From an uncultured Peptostreptococcaceae bacterium (lineage in GTDB: Bacteria > Bacillota > Clostridia > Peptostreptococcales > Anaerovoracaceae), in NCBI GenBank assembly GCA_910588185.1, contig CAJUQR010000001.1, positions 1 to 64,000 on the forward strand: DNA of 64,000 nt. The letters run 5' to 3'. This document shows positions 8,582-17,789 of the stretch, in pieces (the first letter of the stretch is position 1; the number at the start of each line of letters is the position of its first letter). The notes under the pieces were generated by a model, which was given only the letters and a program-made list of their open reading frames with translations, was not told the origin of the DNA and made no database searches. A program made the translations under genes and the position numbers.

Positions 8582-10048
8582 TTATTGCATACATTCTTTG
8601 ATAGTTCTCTTTAGTATCTCAAGGCCTTCAATCAGCCTCTCGTCTGTCTCATATGAAAAATTTATCCTTATATGCTCTCTGCCTCCATTTTTAGATGGGT
8701 AAAACACATATCCCGGAAGTACACTTATTCCATTGCTATACGCTATGGTATTAAGCTTTTTACTATCTACTCCGGCAGGCAATCTGCACCAGACATATAT
8801 GCCTCCTTTTGGCCTATCGTATCTCACGCCCATCTCGTACATTTCATCTAACTTACCGCATACCAAATCTCTTTTTCGTTTATATTCACTTCGGTATTCA
8901 TTTAATTTCCTATAATATATTCCCTCTTCAAGATAATTTGCAAGCAGTCTCTGCGTAAGCCAGTCCATTGCCACAAGCCGTACCGATACCAAGTAGCTAA
9001 GCCTCCTTATCAGATCAGCGTTTGCAACTATAAATGCCAAGCTTAGCCCTGGCACAAAGGTCAATGAAAATGAATATATGTACACTACATTCTCCAGTTC
9101 ATCAAAAACCTTTAACGGAGAAATAGCAGGAGTATCATAATACAGCTCTGATGCTTCATCATACTCTATAATCGGCAATCTGTACTTTTCCGACAGCCTG
9201 AGAATTTCCTTTCTCCGCTCTGTAGACAACACTTGCCCTGTAGGATCATGAAAACTCGAATTAAGACATATAAGCCTTGGATTCCACTTCTGTATCAGTT
9301 TTTCCAAATAGCTGCATTCCATTCCGTCTTGATCCATAGGAAGCGTTACTAACTTACCTCCTGCAAGACCAATGGCTCTATATGTATCAGGTGACACCGG
9401 CTCTTCAGTTATAACGGTATCTCCGGGTTTAACAAGCAAAGTTATTAAGAAATCCAAAGCCTGATTGGTATCCGTAAGAATCTGAATCTGACTTGGAGTT
9501 GCCTTAATACCCTTAGTACTCAAATAAGATACTACCTGACGCCTGAGATTTTCATCTCCCTGATATGGCGAATAAAAATATTGCTTCTTTCCTTCCTGGG
9601 AAACGATTTCTGAAATATGCTCCGCAAGCTTTTCTCTATCATATATGCCTGTAGCCGCTATTCCGCTTCCCAAAGAGATTTTATCAGGCTGGCTGAATCG
9701 CTGAAACAATTCGTCAAAAGTGACTGTCATATCAAGATATTCATTTTTAATTTGGTCAAGCCAATTTACCTTTTTCTTATATTTTTTGTCATCCTCTTTG
9801 CTTACAAATCCAGCATCATGCACCCTGTATCCTATGCCTTGATATGACTCTATAAGGCCTTGACCTTTTAGCTCGCTATATGCCTTAGCCACGGTATTTC
9901 TGTGTATATCCAACATCTTGGCCAAAGCCCTCTCCGATGGCAATATACTCTCATTAGTGACAATTCCCTGCATAATCTGTTTTTTTACAGAAGATGCAAT
10001 TTGCATGTAAACGGGAGTCTTAAGTTCTTTATCTATCTTTATGTCCAT
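8582..10048 (-). CDS. MocR-type GntR/aminotransferase regulator with degenerate PLP site
   Basis: This 488-residue protein fuses an N-terminal GntR winged helix (about residues 1-75, PVYMQIASSVKKQI ... SERALAKMLDIHRNTVAKAYSELKGQGLIES) to a class-I aminotransferase fold. MocR proteins are transcription factors that sense PLP-linked ligands. The motif that normally reads SFSKT.FPGLR.GY is here SFSLTFVPGLSLAF, so the Schiff-base lysine (about residue 329) is leucine; the codon is TTG. Cofactor binding is therefore doubtful. The start overlaps the end of the upstream RNA methyltransferase gene by 20 bases, so the two are probably co-translated. Confidence 0.88.
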   Translation of the reverse strand: MDIKIDKELKTPVYMQIASSVKKQIMQGIVTNESILPSERALAKMLDIHRNTVAKAYSELKGQGLIESYQGIGYRVHDAGFVSKEDDKKYKKKVNWLDQIKNEYLDMTVTFDELFQRFSQPDKISLGSGIAATGIYDREKLAEHISEIVSQEGKKQYFYSPYQGDENLRRQVVSYLSTKGIKATPSQIQILTDTNQALDFLITLLVKPGDTVITEEPVSPDTYRAIGLAGGKLVTLPMDQDGMECSYLEKLIQKWNPRLICLNSSFHDPTGQVLSTERRKEILRLSEKYRLPIIEYDEASELYYDTPAISPLKVFDELENVVYIYSFSLTFVPGLSLAFIVANADLIRRLSYLVSVRLVAMDWLTQRLLANYLEEGIYYRKLNEYRSEYKRKRDLVCGKLDEMYEMGVRYDRPKGGIYVWCRLPAGVDSKKLNTIAYSNGISVLPGYVFYPSKNGGREHIRINFSYETDERLIEGLEILKRTIKECMQ

Positions 10049-11189
10049 CGTCTGATGCCTCCGGTTTTAAACCATGATACTGATAATAGCATACTTCCAT
10101 TCTTCCGTTAAAAAGCTTCCTGCGCCTATCTGCATTGCGTCCGAAGATTTTCTGTTCCGATGTTTTATCTGCTGTTATTACAAACATGGACCAGGTTGGA
10201 TTTTGTTTAAGAAACTTTGAAAATCCATCATATAGTTTATCCATAGATTGTCTGTCGCCTATTCTCTGTCCATACGGAGGGTTAGTAACTATTATGCCTC
10301 CCTGCATACCTTTAGAATCCAGCTTAGAAGCATCTAAAACAGAAAAAACTATATCATCCAAAACGCCTGCTTCTTCTGCATTTTCCTTTGCAGAACTTAC
10401 AGCTTTTTTATCTATATCTGAAGCATATATCTCAAGTTTTTTATCCCAGTCTATAACTTCAAAAGCTTTTTTACGTTCTTCTTTCCACAGTTTCTCAGGG
10501 ATTGCTTCCCACTCTTCTGAAACAAACTTTCTGTTAAGGCCTGGTGCAATGTTTCTTCCTATGAGGGCCGCTTCAATGGCAATAGTTCCTGACCCACAGC
10601 AGGGGTCAATTAAAAGTCTCCCCGGCTTCCAAAAGGAAAGGTTTAGCATAGCCGCTGCTAAAGTTTCCTTTATAGGAGCCACCACAGCATTTTGCCTATA
10701 GCCTCTCTTATGAAGTCCCGGTCCTGTCGTATCAAGAGTAACCGTAACTCTGTCTTTAAGAAGCGTTATCTTTATATCATACAAGGCTCCTGTTTTTTCA
10801 AAGTAATCTATAGCATAAAATTCTTTAAGTCTTTCTATTACGGCTTTTTCTGCTACGGATTGGCATGCCGGAACACTTGAAAGTTTTGATTTAACTGATG
10901 AACCGTTGATCACAAATTTCCCATCTATTGGTATCCACTCTTCCCATGGGATTCCTTTCACTTGCTGAAATAAGTCCTCAAATTCAAGGGCCTCAAATTC
11001 TGCCATTTTAATTTGGACTCTATCTGCACATCTAAGCCACAAATTAGCTCTTATTACAGCTCTTTCATCACCGGAAAAGGTTATCTTTCCGTCTTCTGAC
11101 TTTATTATCTTGTATCCCAAAGCTTCAATTTCTCTTTTCACCGGAGCCTCAAGCCCAAATGTTGCAGTTGCGATCAATTCTAATTTCAT
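10029..11189 (-). CDS. THUMP-domain class I SAM-dependent RNA methyltransferase
   Basis: This 386-residue protein matches the RlmL/YpsC family, which methylates guanine N2 in 23S rRNA. It has an N-terminal ferredoxin-like/THUMP RNA-binding region, the SAM-binding stretch LLIDPCCGSGTIAIEAA (about residues 190-205) and the catalytic NPPYG near residue 300. It is the first gene of a two-gene unit with the MocR regulator. A terminator separates it from mreB. The exact modified base is inferred from the family only. Confidence 0.9.
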   Translation of the reverse strand: MKLELIATATFGLEAPVKREIEALGYKIIKSEDGKITFSGDERAVIRANLWLRCADRVQIKMAEFEALEFEDLFQQVKGIPWEEWIPIDGKFVINGSSVKSKLSSVPACQSVAEKAVIERLKEFYAIDYFEKTGALYDIKITLLKDRVTVTLDTTGPGLHKRGYRQNAVVAPIKETLAAAMLNLSFWKPGRLLIDPCCGSGTIAIEAALIGRNIAPGLNRKFVSEEWEAIPEKLWKEERKKAFEVIDWDKKLEIYASDIDKKAVSSAKENAEEAGVLDDIVFSVLDASKLDSKGMQGGIIVTNPPYGQRIGDRQSMDKLYDGFSKFLKQNPTWSMFVITADKTSEQKIFGRNADRRRKLFNGRMEVCYYQYHGLKPEASDDGHKDR

Positions 11190-11215
11190 ATATTTTACTT
11201 CCTTTAAATATTAAA

Positions 11216-11247
11216 AACAGCGCCCCTCATTTATGAAGGACGCTCTT
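11216..11247 (-). terminator. Terminator downstream of mreB
   Basis: An imperfect hairpin (AGCG..CC.TCA with TGA.GG.CGCT, two mismatches) is followed on the minus strand by GTTTTTAAT. Confidence 0.65.
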
Positions 11248-11257
11248 TACAAATTTC

Positions 11258-12280
11258 TTACAGATAAGGAGCTCTCCTATTCAAAGAATTTGTCTCCAAT
11301 ACGTCTAAATCGTTGAGTGCTTTACCTGTTCCTATAGCTACGCAGGACTTAGGATCTTCAGCTATTATTACCTTGATTCCTGTTCTGTCTTCTATTCTCT
11401 TATCAATTCCGTAAAGCAGCGCTCCGCCTCCTGTTACTATAATTCCTGAATTGCTTATATCCGCAGAAAGTTCAGGCGGAGTCCTCTCCAAAACATTATG
11501 AACTGCTTCGCAAATAATATGAAGGGGTTCTTCCAATGCTTCCATCATTTCCTCCGAAGTTACATCTACGCTCTTAGGCAAACCTGTTACAAGGTCTCTT
11601 CCTCTGCACTCCATCTTAAGGATTTCGTCTCTAGGAAAAGCTGTACCGATATTAACCTTTAATTCTTCAGCCGTTCTCTCACCTATATAAAGCTTATGAG
11701 TTTTTCTCATATACTTGATTATCGCTTCATCAATCTTATCGCCTGCCATCTTGACCGATGTACTTGCAACAATTCCTCCCAGCGATATAACAGCTATATC
11801 CGTAGTACCGCCGCCTATATCTATTACCATAGCACCGTCCGGTTTGCTTATATCAAGTCCTGCTCCTATTGCTGCCGCCACAGGTTCTTCCATAAGATAT
11901 ACGTCCTTGCCGCCGGCTTGAGTTGCCGCTTCTCTTACAGCTCTCTTTTCTACTTCTGTAACACCGCTTGGTACACATACCATGATTCTCGGTTTAAAAA
12001 ATCTTCCTGAACCGCAGGTTTTTCTTATGAAATACTTTAACATCCTCTCTGTAATGTCGTAATCCGATATAACTCCATCCTTAAGAGGTCTTACAGCTAC
12101 AATGTTTGCAGGAGTTCTTCCAAGCATCTGTCTCGCTTCTTCTCCAACTGCAAGGATCTCATCAGTATCATTGTTAATGGCAACTACTGACGGTTCGTTA
12201 AGCACTATACCTTTACCCTTTATATATACCAGCACGTTGGCTGTTCCTAAATCTATACCGACTTCACTCGCAAATCCCAT
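11258..12280 (-). CDS. mreB: Rod shape-determining protein MreB/Mbl
   Basis: This bacterial actin guides peptidoglycan synthesis along the cell cylinder. The 340-residue protein shows the phosphate 1 motif (EVGIDLGTANVLVYIKGKG), the second ATP loop (MVIDIGGGTTDIAVISLGG) and the adenosine motif (GIIVTGGGALLYGID). It has no mreC or mreD next to it, which fits the Mbl/MreBH-type paralogs found alone in Bacillota; the symbol is therefore family-level. A divergent small gene lies about 200 bases upstream. Confidence 0.93.
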   Translation of the reverse strand: MGFASEVGIDLGTANVLVYIKGKGIVLNEPSVVAINNDTDEILAVGEEARQMLGRTPANIVAVRPLKDGVISDYDITERMLKYFIRKTCGSGRFFKPRIMVCVPSGVTEVEKRAVREAATQAGGKDVYLMEEPVAAAIGAGLDISKPDGAMVIDIGGGTTDIAVISLGGIVASTSVKMAGDKIDEAIIKYMRKTHKLYIGERTAEELKVNIGTAFPRDEILKMECRGRDLVTGLPKSVDVTSEEMMEALEEPLHIICEAVHNVLERTPPELSADISNSGIIVTGGGALLYGIDKRIEDRTGIKVIIAEDPKSCVAIGTGKALNDLDVLETNSLNRRAPYL

Positions 12281-12478
12281 TCTTATCTCCTTTTCAAATT
12301 TTATTTATATTAAAAAATTAACATCATGTAAATTATGACTATGTTACTTATCATTTACATTTCTCTGAACATTATATATAAAATTTCACTTTTTTTCAAT
12401 TTGTTTAGAAGAATTCTATGTGAAAATTTAATAATATTTATCTGAGGTGAAAAAATAAATCAGAAGGAGGTGATTATA

Positions 12479-12598
12479 ATGGACAAAACTTTTGCAGAAC
12501 TTTCGCCGAAAGATGTAAAAATCATTTCAGAGGCAGAAAAAAAGTTATGTGATGCGACCGGAAGATGTGTTGCATTGGTTGCTTATGATAATCAGTAG
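12479..12598 (+). CDS. Small conserved-looking protein, 39 residues
   Basis: A very strong AGGAGGTGA (about 12465-12473) precedes an ATG that opens 39 codons beginning MDKTFAELSPKDVKII and ending VALVAYDNQ. A good terminator starts 14 bases after the stop, so the gene stands alone as a full transcription unit. The peptide is acidic, probably helical in its first half, and has two cysteines (LCDATGRC, CX6C). It has no signal peptide or membrane segment. I do not recognise its function. Confidence 0.75.
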   Translation: MDKTFAELSPKDVKIISEAEKKLCDATGRCVALVAYDNQ

Positions 12599-12611
12599 TT
12601 AAAATAAATAT

Positions 12612-12641
12612 AAGGAGCCGTAAGCACGGCTCCTTGAATTT
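12612..12641 (+). terminator. Terminator of the 39-codon gene
   Basis: AAGGAGCCGT-AAGC-ACGGCTCCTT is a perfect 10-bp stem followed by GAATTTT. Confidence 0.8.
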
Positions 12642-12652
12642 TGCCAAAACAA

Positions 12653-14461
12653 TTACATCTGTTTGTTTGACTCAACAAATCTCTTTATCTTTTTGCTCGT
12701 ATTCTTTTCAAATTCTTCATTACGAACAGCAATATTTCTTATCTTTTTAAACAGTGGAAGTTCTGCATTGACTTTGTCTACTTCTTCCCAAAGCAACTTT
12801 TTAACTGCCTCTTCATCAGGATTTTTTCCGATAACAGCTTCCACCTCTTCCATATCAGGTCTGATAGCAGCTACTATGGTAATATCTCCGTTTCTTTCAT
12901 TGTCCGCTCCCCAAACCATTGATTCACTCACGTAAGGAATTTTTGACAACAGATATTCTAATTCCTCAGGGAATACATTTTTGCCGTTTGACGCTATAAT
13001 TACATTCTTTTTGCGACCTGTAATATATATGAACTTTTCATCATCGATATATCCCTGGTCTCCTGTATAAAACCAGCCGTCTTTTATAACTTTGGCTGTT
13101 TCTTCAGGCATATTATAATATCCCAGCATCACGTTATCACCTCTTAGGCATATCTCTCCGATTCCGTCTTCATCTTTATCTACAATTTTAACATCCATTC
13201 CCGGAAGTATATGACCTACGGAAGCATTTCTCATATATTTATGCTGATCAGGATTCAAGGCGCCCATAGGAGCACATTCACTCAGTCCATAACCCTGAAC
13301 TGCAATGAATCCCAAATCGTTGAAGAATTGAAGTATAGCAGGGTCAATAGCAGCTCCTCCCGAAATGAGAACTCTCATTCTTCCGCCAAATACTTTCAAA
13401 ATATCTTTTAACAGTTTTTTATTTAAGTCTATACCAATCTTTTTAGTAACTTTATTTACCGCTAAAACTTTTTTAACCAAGCCCTCTTTGCCCTGTTTTC
13501 TGATATTCTTCATAATAGTTTTATAAAGTGTTTCAAAAAGTGCAGGTACTCCAAGGAACATGGTAGGACTTACTTCGGAAAGGTTTTTAACTATATGTTT
13601 AAGACCTTCGCAATATGCTATAGCAGCCCCCTTATAAAGAGGCATCAAAAATCCGCATGTTCCCTCGTAAGTATGATGAATTGGAAGTACAGAAAAGAAA
13701 ATGTCCCATGGATTTACTTTTAAAATTGTAGGCGCAATCATAAGGTCAAAACATATATTCTTATGTGAAAGCATTACACCTTTAGCTATGCCTGTAGTTC
13801 CTGAAGTAAACAGAAGCTCACTCATCTCTTCAGGATTTATTTTGGCGTCCAGAAAACGTCTGTCGCCGGACTCTAAAAGAGTTCTTCCTTCTGCAATAAG
13901 CTTACTCCATTCAATTAATTCTTCATCTTCCTTATCACCATTGAGCTTAATCAACATTTGTATGTCAGTTTCTCCAGATGCTTTTATCTCTTTAAAAATA
14001 TCAGCATACTTTTCTGTAAACATCACAGCTGAAACCTTAGCCTCTTTTGCAAGTTGTCTTAGCTCAGAAGCCCCCAGTTCTTTATCCAACGGAACTACTA
14101 CTCCCGTTCCGCAGATAACTGCCAAATATGACGTTGCCCACTGATAACAATTCTCACCTATTACTGCGATTCTTTTTCCTTTTAATCCTCTATCAATCAG
14201 TGCAGTTCCCAGTGAATTTATAGCATCAAAAGCTTCTTTATAAGTTATGCTCTTATATGGCTCATTCTTGGCAAATTTCTGCATAAATGCAGTGTTATCA
14301 CCATACAAGTCAACACTGGTCTCAAGCATATGCTTCAAATCTGCTATAGGCCTGCTCTCTTTATATACTACATATTTGTCAGTGCTGTTGTTAAGTCCGT
14401 CAGCAACAGACTGCGCATGACTCATATCAATAGTTCTGCGACTCTTATAATCCATTCCCAT
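12653..14461 (-). CDS. AMP-dependent acyl-CoA ligase (long-chain fatty acid type)
   Basis: This 602-residue adenylate-forming enzyme should activate a carboxylic acid, probably a fatty acid, to its CoA thioester. The AMP-binding P-loop is LLFTSGTTGIAKGVMLSHKN (about residues 210-230), the adenine loop is GYGLSECAPM, and the hinge motif YTGDQGYIDDEKFIYITGRKKN carries the conserved D and R. A C-terminal lysine region (KNTSKKIKR) may hold the catalytic lysine. Length fits the FadD15/FAA1-like branch. It is monocistronic, divergent from the DUF1836 gene. Substrate chain length is not known. Confidence 0.9.
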   Translation of the reverse strand: MGMDYKSRRTIDMSHAQSVADGLNNSTDKYVVYKESRPIADLKHMLETSVDLYGDNTAFMQKFAKNEPYKSITYKEAFDAINSLGTALIDRGLKGKRIAVIGENCYQWATSYLAVICGTGVVVPLDKELGASELRQLAKEAKVSAVMFTEKYADIFKEIKASGETDIQMLIKLNGDKEDEELIEWSKLIAEGRTLLESGDRRFLDAKINPEEMSELLFTSGTTGIAKGVMLSHKNICFDLMIAPTILKVNPWDIFFSVLPIHHTYEGTCGFLMPLYKGAAIAYCEGLKHIVKNLSEVSPTMFLGVPALFETLYKTIMKNIRKQGKEGLVKKVLAVNKVTKKIGIDLNKKLLKDILKVFGGRMRVLISGGAAIDPAILQFFNDLGFIAVQGYGLSECAPMGALNPDQHKYMRNASVGHILPGMDVKIVDKDEDGIGEICLRGDNVMLGYYNMPEETAKVIKDGWFYTGDQGYIDDEKFIYITGRKKNVIIASNGKNVFPEELEYLLSKIPYVSESMVWGADNERNGDITIVAAIRPDMEEVEAVIGKNPDEEAVKKLLWEEVDKVNAELPLFKKIRNIAVRNEEFEKNTSKKIKRFVESNKQM

Positions 14462-14554
14462 ACTCTCCTTTTAAAATATATATTTCAAAATTTTCCATCT
14501 AGTTATCGATACTAGCCTATCACGTGTCAGATACAATGTCAACCTTTACATATA

Positions 14555-14584
14555 TTGCATGTTATGTTACAATACCCGTATAAT
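14555..14584 (+). promoter_or_regulatory. Promoter of the DUF1836 gene
   Basis: TTGCAT (14555-14560) and TATAAT (14579-14584) are 18 bp apart. The implied leader is only about 11 bases and includes GAGG. Confidence 0.6.
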
Positions 14585-14601
14585 AAGCGAGGAAAATCAT
14601 A

Positions 14602-15111
14602 ATGTCAAACAAGATAATTCTTTCTGAAAACAACTCAATAGAATTCCACATTCCAAGGTGGAACGAGCTTCCAACGATAGATCTGTATATGGATCAGGTT
14701 ATCGCTTTTAACCAATCAAATCTGGGTAGTTTTTTTGAAGCTGTCGGTCTTCCTCAATTGACTAAAAGCATGATAAACAATTATGTAAAAGCTCGTATAA
14801 TAGATCCTCCTGTCAACAAAAAATATGGCAAGTTATCGCTTGCCATGATAGTAGTTGTATATATTCTTAAAAGCTGTTACTCTACTGAAGAAATTCGCAA
14901 ATTAATAGATATCGGCCTCGGTCTGCCAAACAATCAAACAACATATAACAGATTCTGTGAAGCTGTTGAGAATGCCGTAGCTGCCGTTTTTTCGGGTTCT
15001 ATACATATAGAAAATCTGAATGAAAAGGGACGTGAACGCAGATATCTTGTAGATAACTTTTCTCTTTCCTTTGCCTGCAAAATCTACGTTCAATATGCAT
15101 TAAATCAGTAA
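14602..15111 (+). CDS. DUF1836 domain protein
   Basis: This 169-residue soluble protein matches the DUF1836 family of Bacillota in its core: HIPRWNELPTIDLYMDQV, then LPQLTKSMINNYVKARIIDPPVNKKYGK, which looks like a MerR-like winged helix, and then helices with YSTEEIRKLIDIG. A DNA-binding regulatory role is inferred from that fold. It is a single gene between its own promoter and the convergent nitroreductase gene. The target is unknown. Confidence 0.8.
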   Translation: MSNKIILSENNSIEFHIPRWNELPTIDLYMDQVIAFNQSNLGSFFEAVGLPQLTKSMINNYVKARIIDPPVNKKYGKLSLAMIVVVYILKSCYSTEEIRKLIDIGLGLPNNQTTYNRFCEAVENAVAAVFSGSIHIENLNEKGRERRYLVDNFSLSFACKIYVQYALNQ

Positions 15112-15132
15112 ATTAATTATACCCAATCTTGT

Positions 15133-15795
15133 TTATTCCTCAAACCCATACCAGGACGTAATTTCATCTAGCTCTGCTCTATCACTCTTTACGCTGTTTG
15201 CAGGAAAGTTTTCATCAGGATACCCAATAGCTATCCCTATTACAAACTTCTTGTTCTGCGGAATATCTGTATATTTACGTAGTCCTTTCTGATACATAAC
15301 CGCTTGAATTTCCACGCAAGTTTCAAGTCCATATTCCATAGCTGCAAGGCATATATTCTGCGTAAGACATCCTATATCAAATTTGCTCAAATCGCTGAGC
15401 TCATCATCCATATATATGATAAATGCAGCCGGCGCATCAAAAAACTTAAATCCTCTTGTAGTCCACCACCTACGTTTTTCTTTATCTTCTCTGGCTATTT
15501 CCATGGCACCGAAAAGCTGCTTTGCCACACCTATTTTTCGCTGTCTATAAACGCCATCGAAACTGGCTTCTTCATAATCTACCTCTTCATCGTTAAGATA
15601 ACTCTGGGCATTCATTTCTCCTATTTTTTTCAAAACGTCACCGGAAATAACTGCAATCTCCCACGGCTGTGTATTTTCAGCAGAAATCGCTCTTGTTGCA
15701 AGTCTTAGAACTTTTTCCAAAATTTCCTTTGAAACAGGCTCATTCTTATATCCTCTCACTGAGCGTCTTTCATTAATTGCCTTCTTTAACTCCAT
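15133..15795 (-). CDS. Nitroreductase family FMN protein
   Basis: This 220-residue protein has the family N terminus ELKKAINERRSVRGYKNEPVS, whose arginines contact FMN phosphate, and the C-terminal FVIGIAIGYPDE. Nitroreductase-fold enzymes reduce nitro groups, quinones or flavin, so the physiological substrate is open. The frame opens at a TTG (15810), but GGGAGG is 7 bases before the ATG at 15795, which I choose. It converges on the DUF1836 gene. Confidence 0.88.
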   Translation of the reverse strand: MELKKAINERRSVRGYKNEPVSKEILEKVLRLATRAISAENTQPWEIAVISGDVLKKIGEMNAQSYLNDEEVDYEEASFDGVYRQRKIGVAKQLFGAMEIAREDKEKRRWWTTRGFKFFDAPAAFIIYMDDELSDLSKFDIGCLTQNICLAAMEYGLETCVEIQAVMYQKGLRKYTDIPQNKKFVIGIAIGYPDENFPANSVKSDRAELDEITSWYGFEE

Positions 15796-15898
15796 AGGTA
15801 ATCCTCCCAAACTTTTATCTACTGTGCCATATTATATGTTCAAATTTTATTTTTTTCAATAGTTATCTAAATTATATATTTTCACCTTATTTTTTAAA

Positions 15899-15935
15899 GA
15901 AGCACCGGAGATAATTTTTTCCGGTGCTTTTTTAT
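15899..15935. terminator. Hairpin between trpB2 and the nitroreductase gene
   Basis: AAGCACCGGA and TCCGGTGCTT form a 10-bp stem. The T-run is stronger on the plus strand, but the position fits the end of the minus-strand trpB2 transcript. Confidence 0.65.
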
Positions 15936-15937
15936 AA

Positions 15938-17329
15938 TTATTTTATTTCATTTCCTGGGAAGTTAGGAACTCCCGCAAGACCCTTTTGTAATTCTTCATC
16001 TGTAGGAATATAATCACCCATAGTGCCATTGTTGTAATTTTCATAAGCTTTGAGATCAAAATATCCGGTTCCTGTTAAACCAAACAGAATGGTCTTCTCC
16101 TCACCTGTCTCTTTACATTTAAGAGCCTCATCTATAGCAACTTTGATGGCATGGCTGCTCTCCGGTGCAGGAAGTATTCCCTCAACCCTTGCAAATTCTT
16201 CAGCTGCCTTAAACACTTCTGTCTGCTCCACACTTCGTGCTTCTATAAGACCCTGATCATATAATTCAGACACGATTGAGCTCATTCCATGATATCTAAG
16301 TCCGCCTGCATGATTTGCCGAAGGAATAAATCCACTTCCAAGAGTATACATCTTAGCAAGAGGACATACCATTCCTGTGTCACAGAAATCATATACATAT
16401 TTTCCTCTAGTAAGACTTGGACATGATGCAGGTTCTACAGCGATAAATTGATAATCCTGCTCGCCTCTGAGCTTTTCTCCCATAAACGGCGAAATAAGTC
16501 CTCCAAGATTGGAACCGCCCCCTGCACATCCTATAATTACATCCGGTTTGATTCCGTATTTATCCATGGCTGTCTTAGCTTCAAGACCTATAACAGATTG
16601 ATGCAAGAGCACTTGGGATAAAACGCTTCCAAGCACATATCTGTATCCTTCTCTTGATGTTGCAGCTTCTACTGCTTCTGAGATTGCACAGCCAAGACTT
16701 CCTGTAGTACCCGGGTGTTCTGCCAGTATCTTTTTACCCACTTCTGTAGTATCTGACGGTGATGGTGTCACGTTGGCTCCATATGTTCTCATTACCTCTC
16801 TTCTAAAAGGTTTCTGCTCATAAGATACCTTGACCATATAAACATCGCAATCAAGTCCCAAATATGCACAAGCCATGGATAAAGCTGTGCCCCATTGACC
16901 AGCTCCTGTTTCTGTAGTAACTCCCCTTAAACCTTGTTTTTTAGCATAATATGCCTGTGTAATCGCAGAATTAAGTTTATGACTTCCGCTTGTGTTATTT
17001 CCCTCAAATTTATAGTATATCTTTGCAGGTGTCTGAAGTTTTTCTTCAAGACAATATGCACGTACCAGCGGAGACGGTCTGTACATCTTATAAAAGTCCT
17101 GAACCTCTTCCGGTATATCAAAATAAGCCGTCGTATCGTCTAATTCTTGTTTAACCAGCTCTTCACAGAAAACACCGCTGAGTTCTTCTGCTGTCATAGG
17201 CTCAAGTGTTCCCGGATTAAGCAGAGGTGCCGGTTTCTTCTTCATATCAGCACGAACATTGTAATACTGCTTTGGCATTTCGTTTTCTTCCAAATAAATT
17301 TTGTAAGGGATTTTGTTTTGTTCTTTCAT
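15938..17329 (-). CDS. trpB: TrpB2-type tryptophan synthase beta subunit
   Basis: The PLP enzyme joins indole and serine to give tryptophan. The 463-residue length and N-terminal extension (MPKQYYNVRADM) fit the TrpB2 branch. The PLP lysine is in NNTSGSHKLNSA (about residue 113), the phosphate loop is GCAGGGSNLGG, and ETGAGQWGTALSMACAYLGLD is intact. No trpA or other trp gene is nearby, so it probably salvages free indole. A tryptophan-type T-box lies directly upstream, tying expression to uncharged tRNA-Trp. Confidence in the T-box link is high; the indole-salvage role is inference. Confidence 0.93.
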   Translation of the reverse strand: MKEQNKIPYKIYLEENEMPKQYYNVRADMKKKPAPLLNPGTLEPMTAEELSGVFCEELVKQELDDTTAYFDIPEEVQDFYKMYRPSPLVRAYCLEEKLQTPAKIYYKFEGNNTSGSHKLNSAITQAYYAKKQGLRGVTTETGAGQWGTALSMACAYLGLDCDVYMVKVSYEQKPFRREVMRTYGANVTPSPSDTTEVGKKILAEHPGTTGSLGCAISEAVEAATSREGYRYVLGSVLSQVLLHQSVIGLEAKTAMDKYGIKPDVIIGCAGGGSNLGGLISPFMGEKLRGEQDYQFIAVEPASCPSLTRGKYVYDFCDTGMVCPLAKMYTLGSGFIPSANHAGGLRYHGMSSIVSELYDQGLIEARSVEQTEVFKAAEEFARVEGILPAPESSHAIKVAIDEALKCKETGEEKTILFGLTGTGYFDLKAYENYNNGTMGDYIPTDEELQKGLAGVPNFPGNEIK

Positions 17330-17404
17330 TTTTTGTTCTCCTTTTCAATTAATTGATTTAATTGAAGTGTCTCTGCTCACCTGATACCTCTGATAAACAA
17401 AAAA

Positions 17405-17690
17405 CCTGTCCTTGAAATTCAAGGACAGGATATTAACCTGCGGTACCACCTTGTTTGACTTGTTAAAACAAATCCTCCTCAGCAGAGTGCCATCACACTC
17501 CTTTCCACTAACGTAGGATTCACGTCTCAGATACTTGGTCTCTCTTTATCGAAACCTTTCCCCTTGCCCTCAGGAGCCCATTATTCTAATCCGTTATCTA
17601 TTCGGCTTCCACCATCCCGAAATCGCTGTAAGATCTGCAATTAGTTTTACTTCTCCATCAAAGGTTTTAATATTTAATTTATATGAGTGA
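17405..17690 (-). promoter_or_regulatory. T-box leader with UGG (Trp) specifier
   Basis: On the minus strand the antiterminator bulge reads AAGGTGGTACCGC (plus 17437-17449). It is followed by a perfect terminator hairpin, CCTGTCCTTGAA/TTCAAGGACAGG with a T-run (about 17402-17432). Upstream is a stem I with GGTGGAAGCC-like elements. The specifier loop reads GAATAA-TGG-GCTCCTGAG, placing UGG at 17578-17580. This matches tryptophan and the downstream trpB2. Confidence 0.92.
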
Positions 17691-17718
17691 GTATAACACC
17701 GTTTTTGTGGTATGTCAA
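17690..17718 (-). promoter_or_regulatory. Promoter of the T-box/trpB2 unit
   Basis: Minus-strand TTGACA (17713-17718) and TATACT (17690-17695) are 17 bp apart, immediately upstream of the leader. Confidence 0.8.
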
Positions 17719-17789
17719 CTATATTTTTTATATTTTTTGTTGTTTTAAAACAACTTTAATAATTGCCGGTGTTACAGCTAAACAACTGT

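Noticed and set aside
10135..10701. 188-codon plus-strand frame
   Set aside because: It is antisense to the RNA methyltransferase gene, which has clear motifs; no ribosome binding site is seen.
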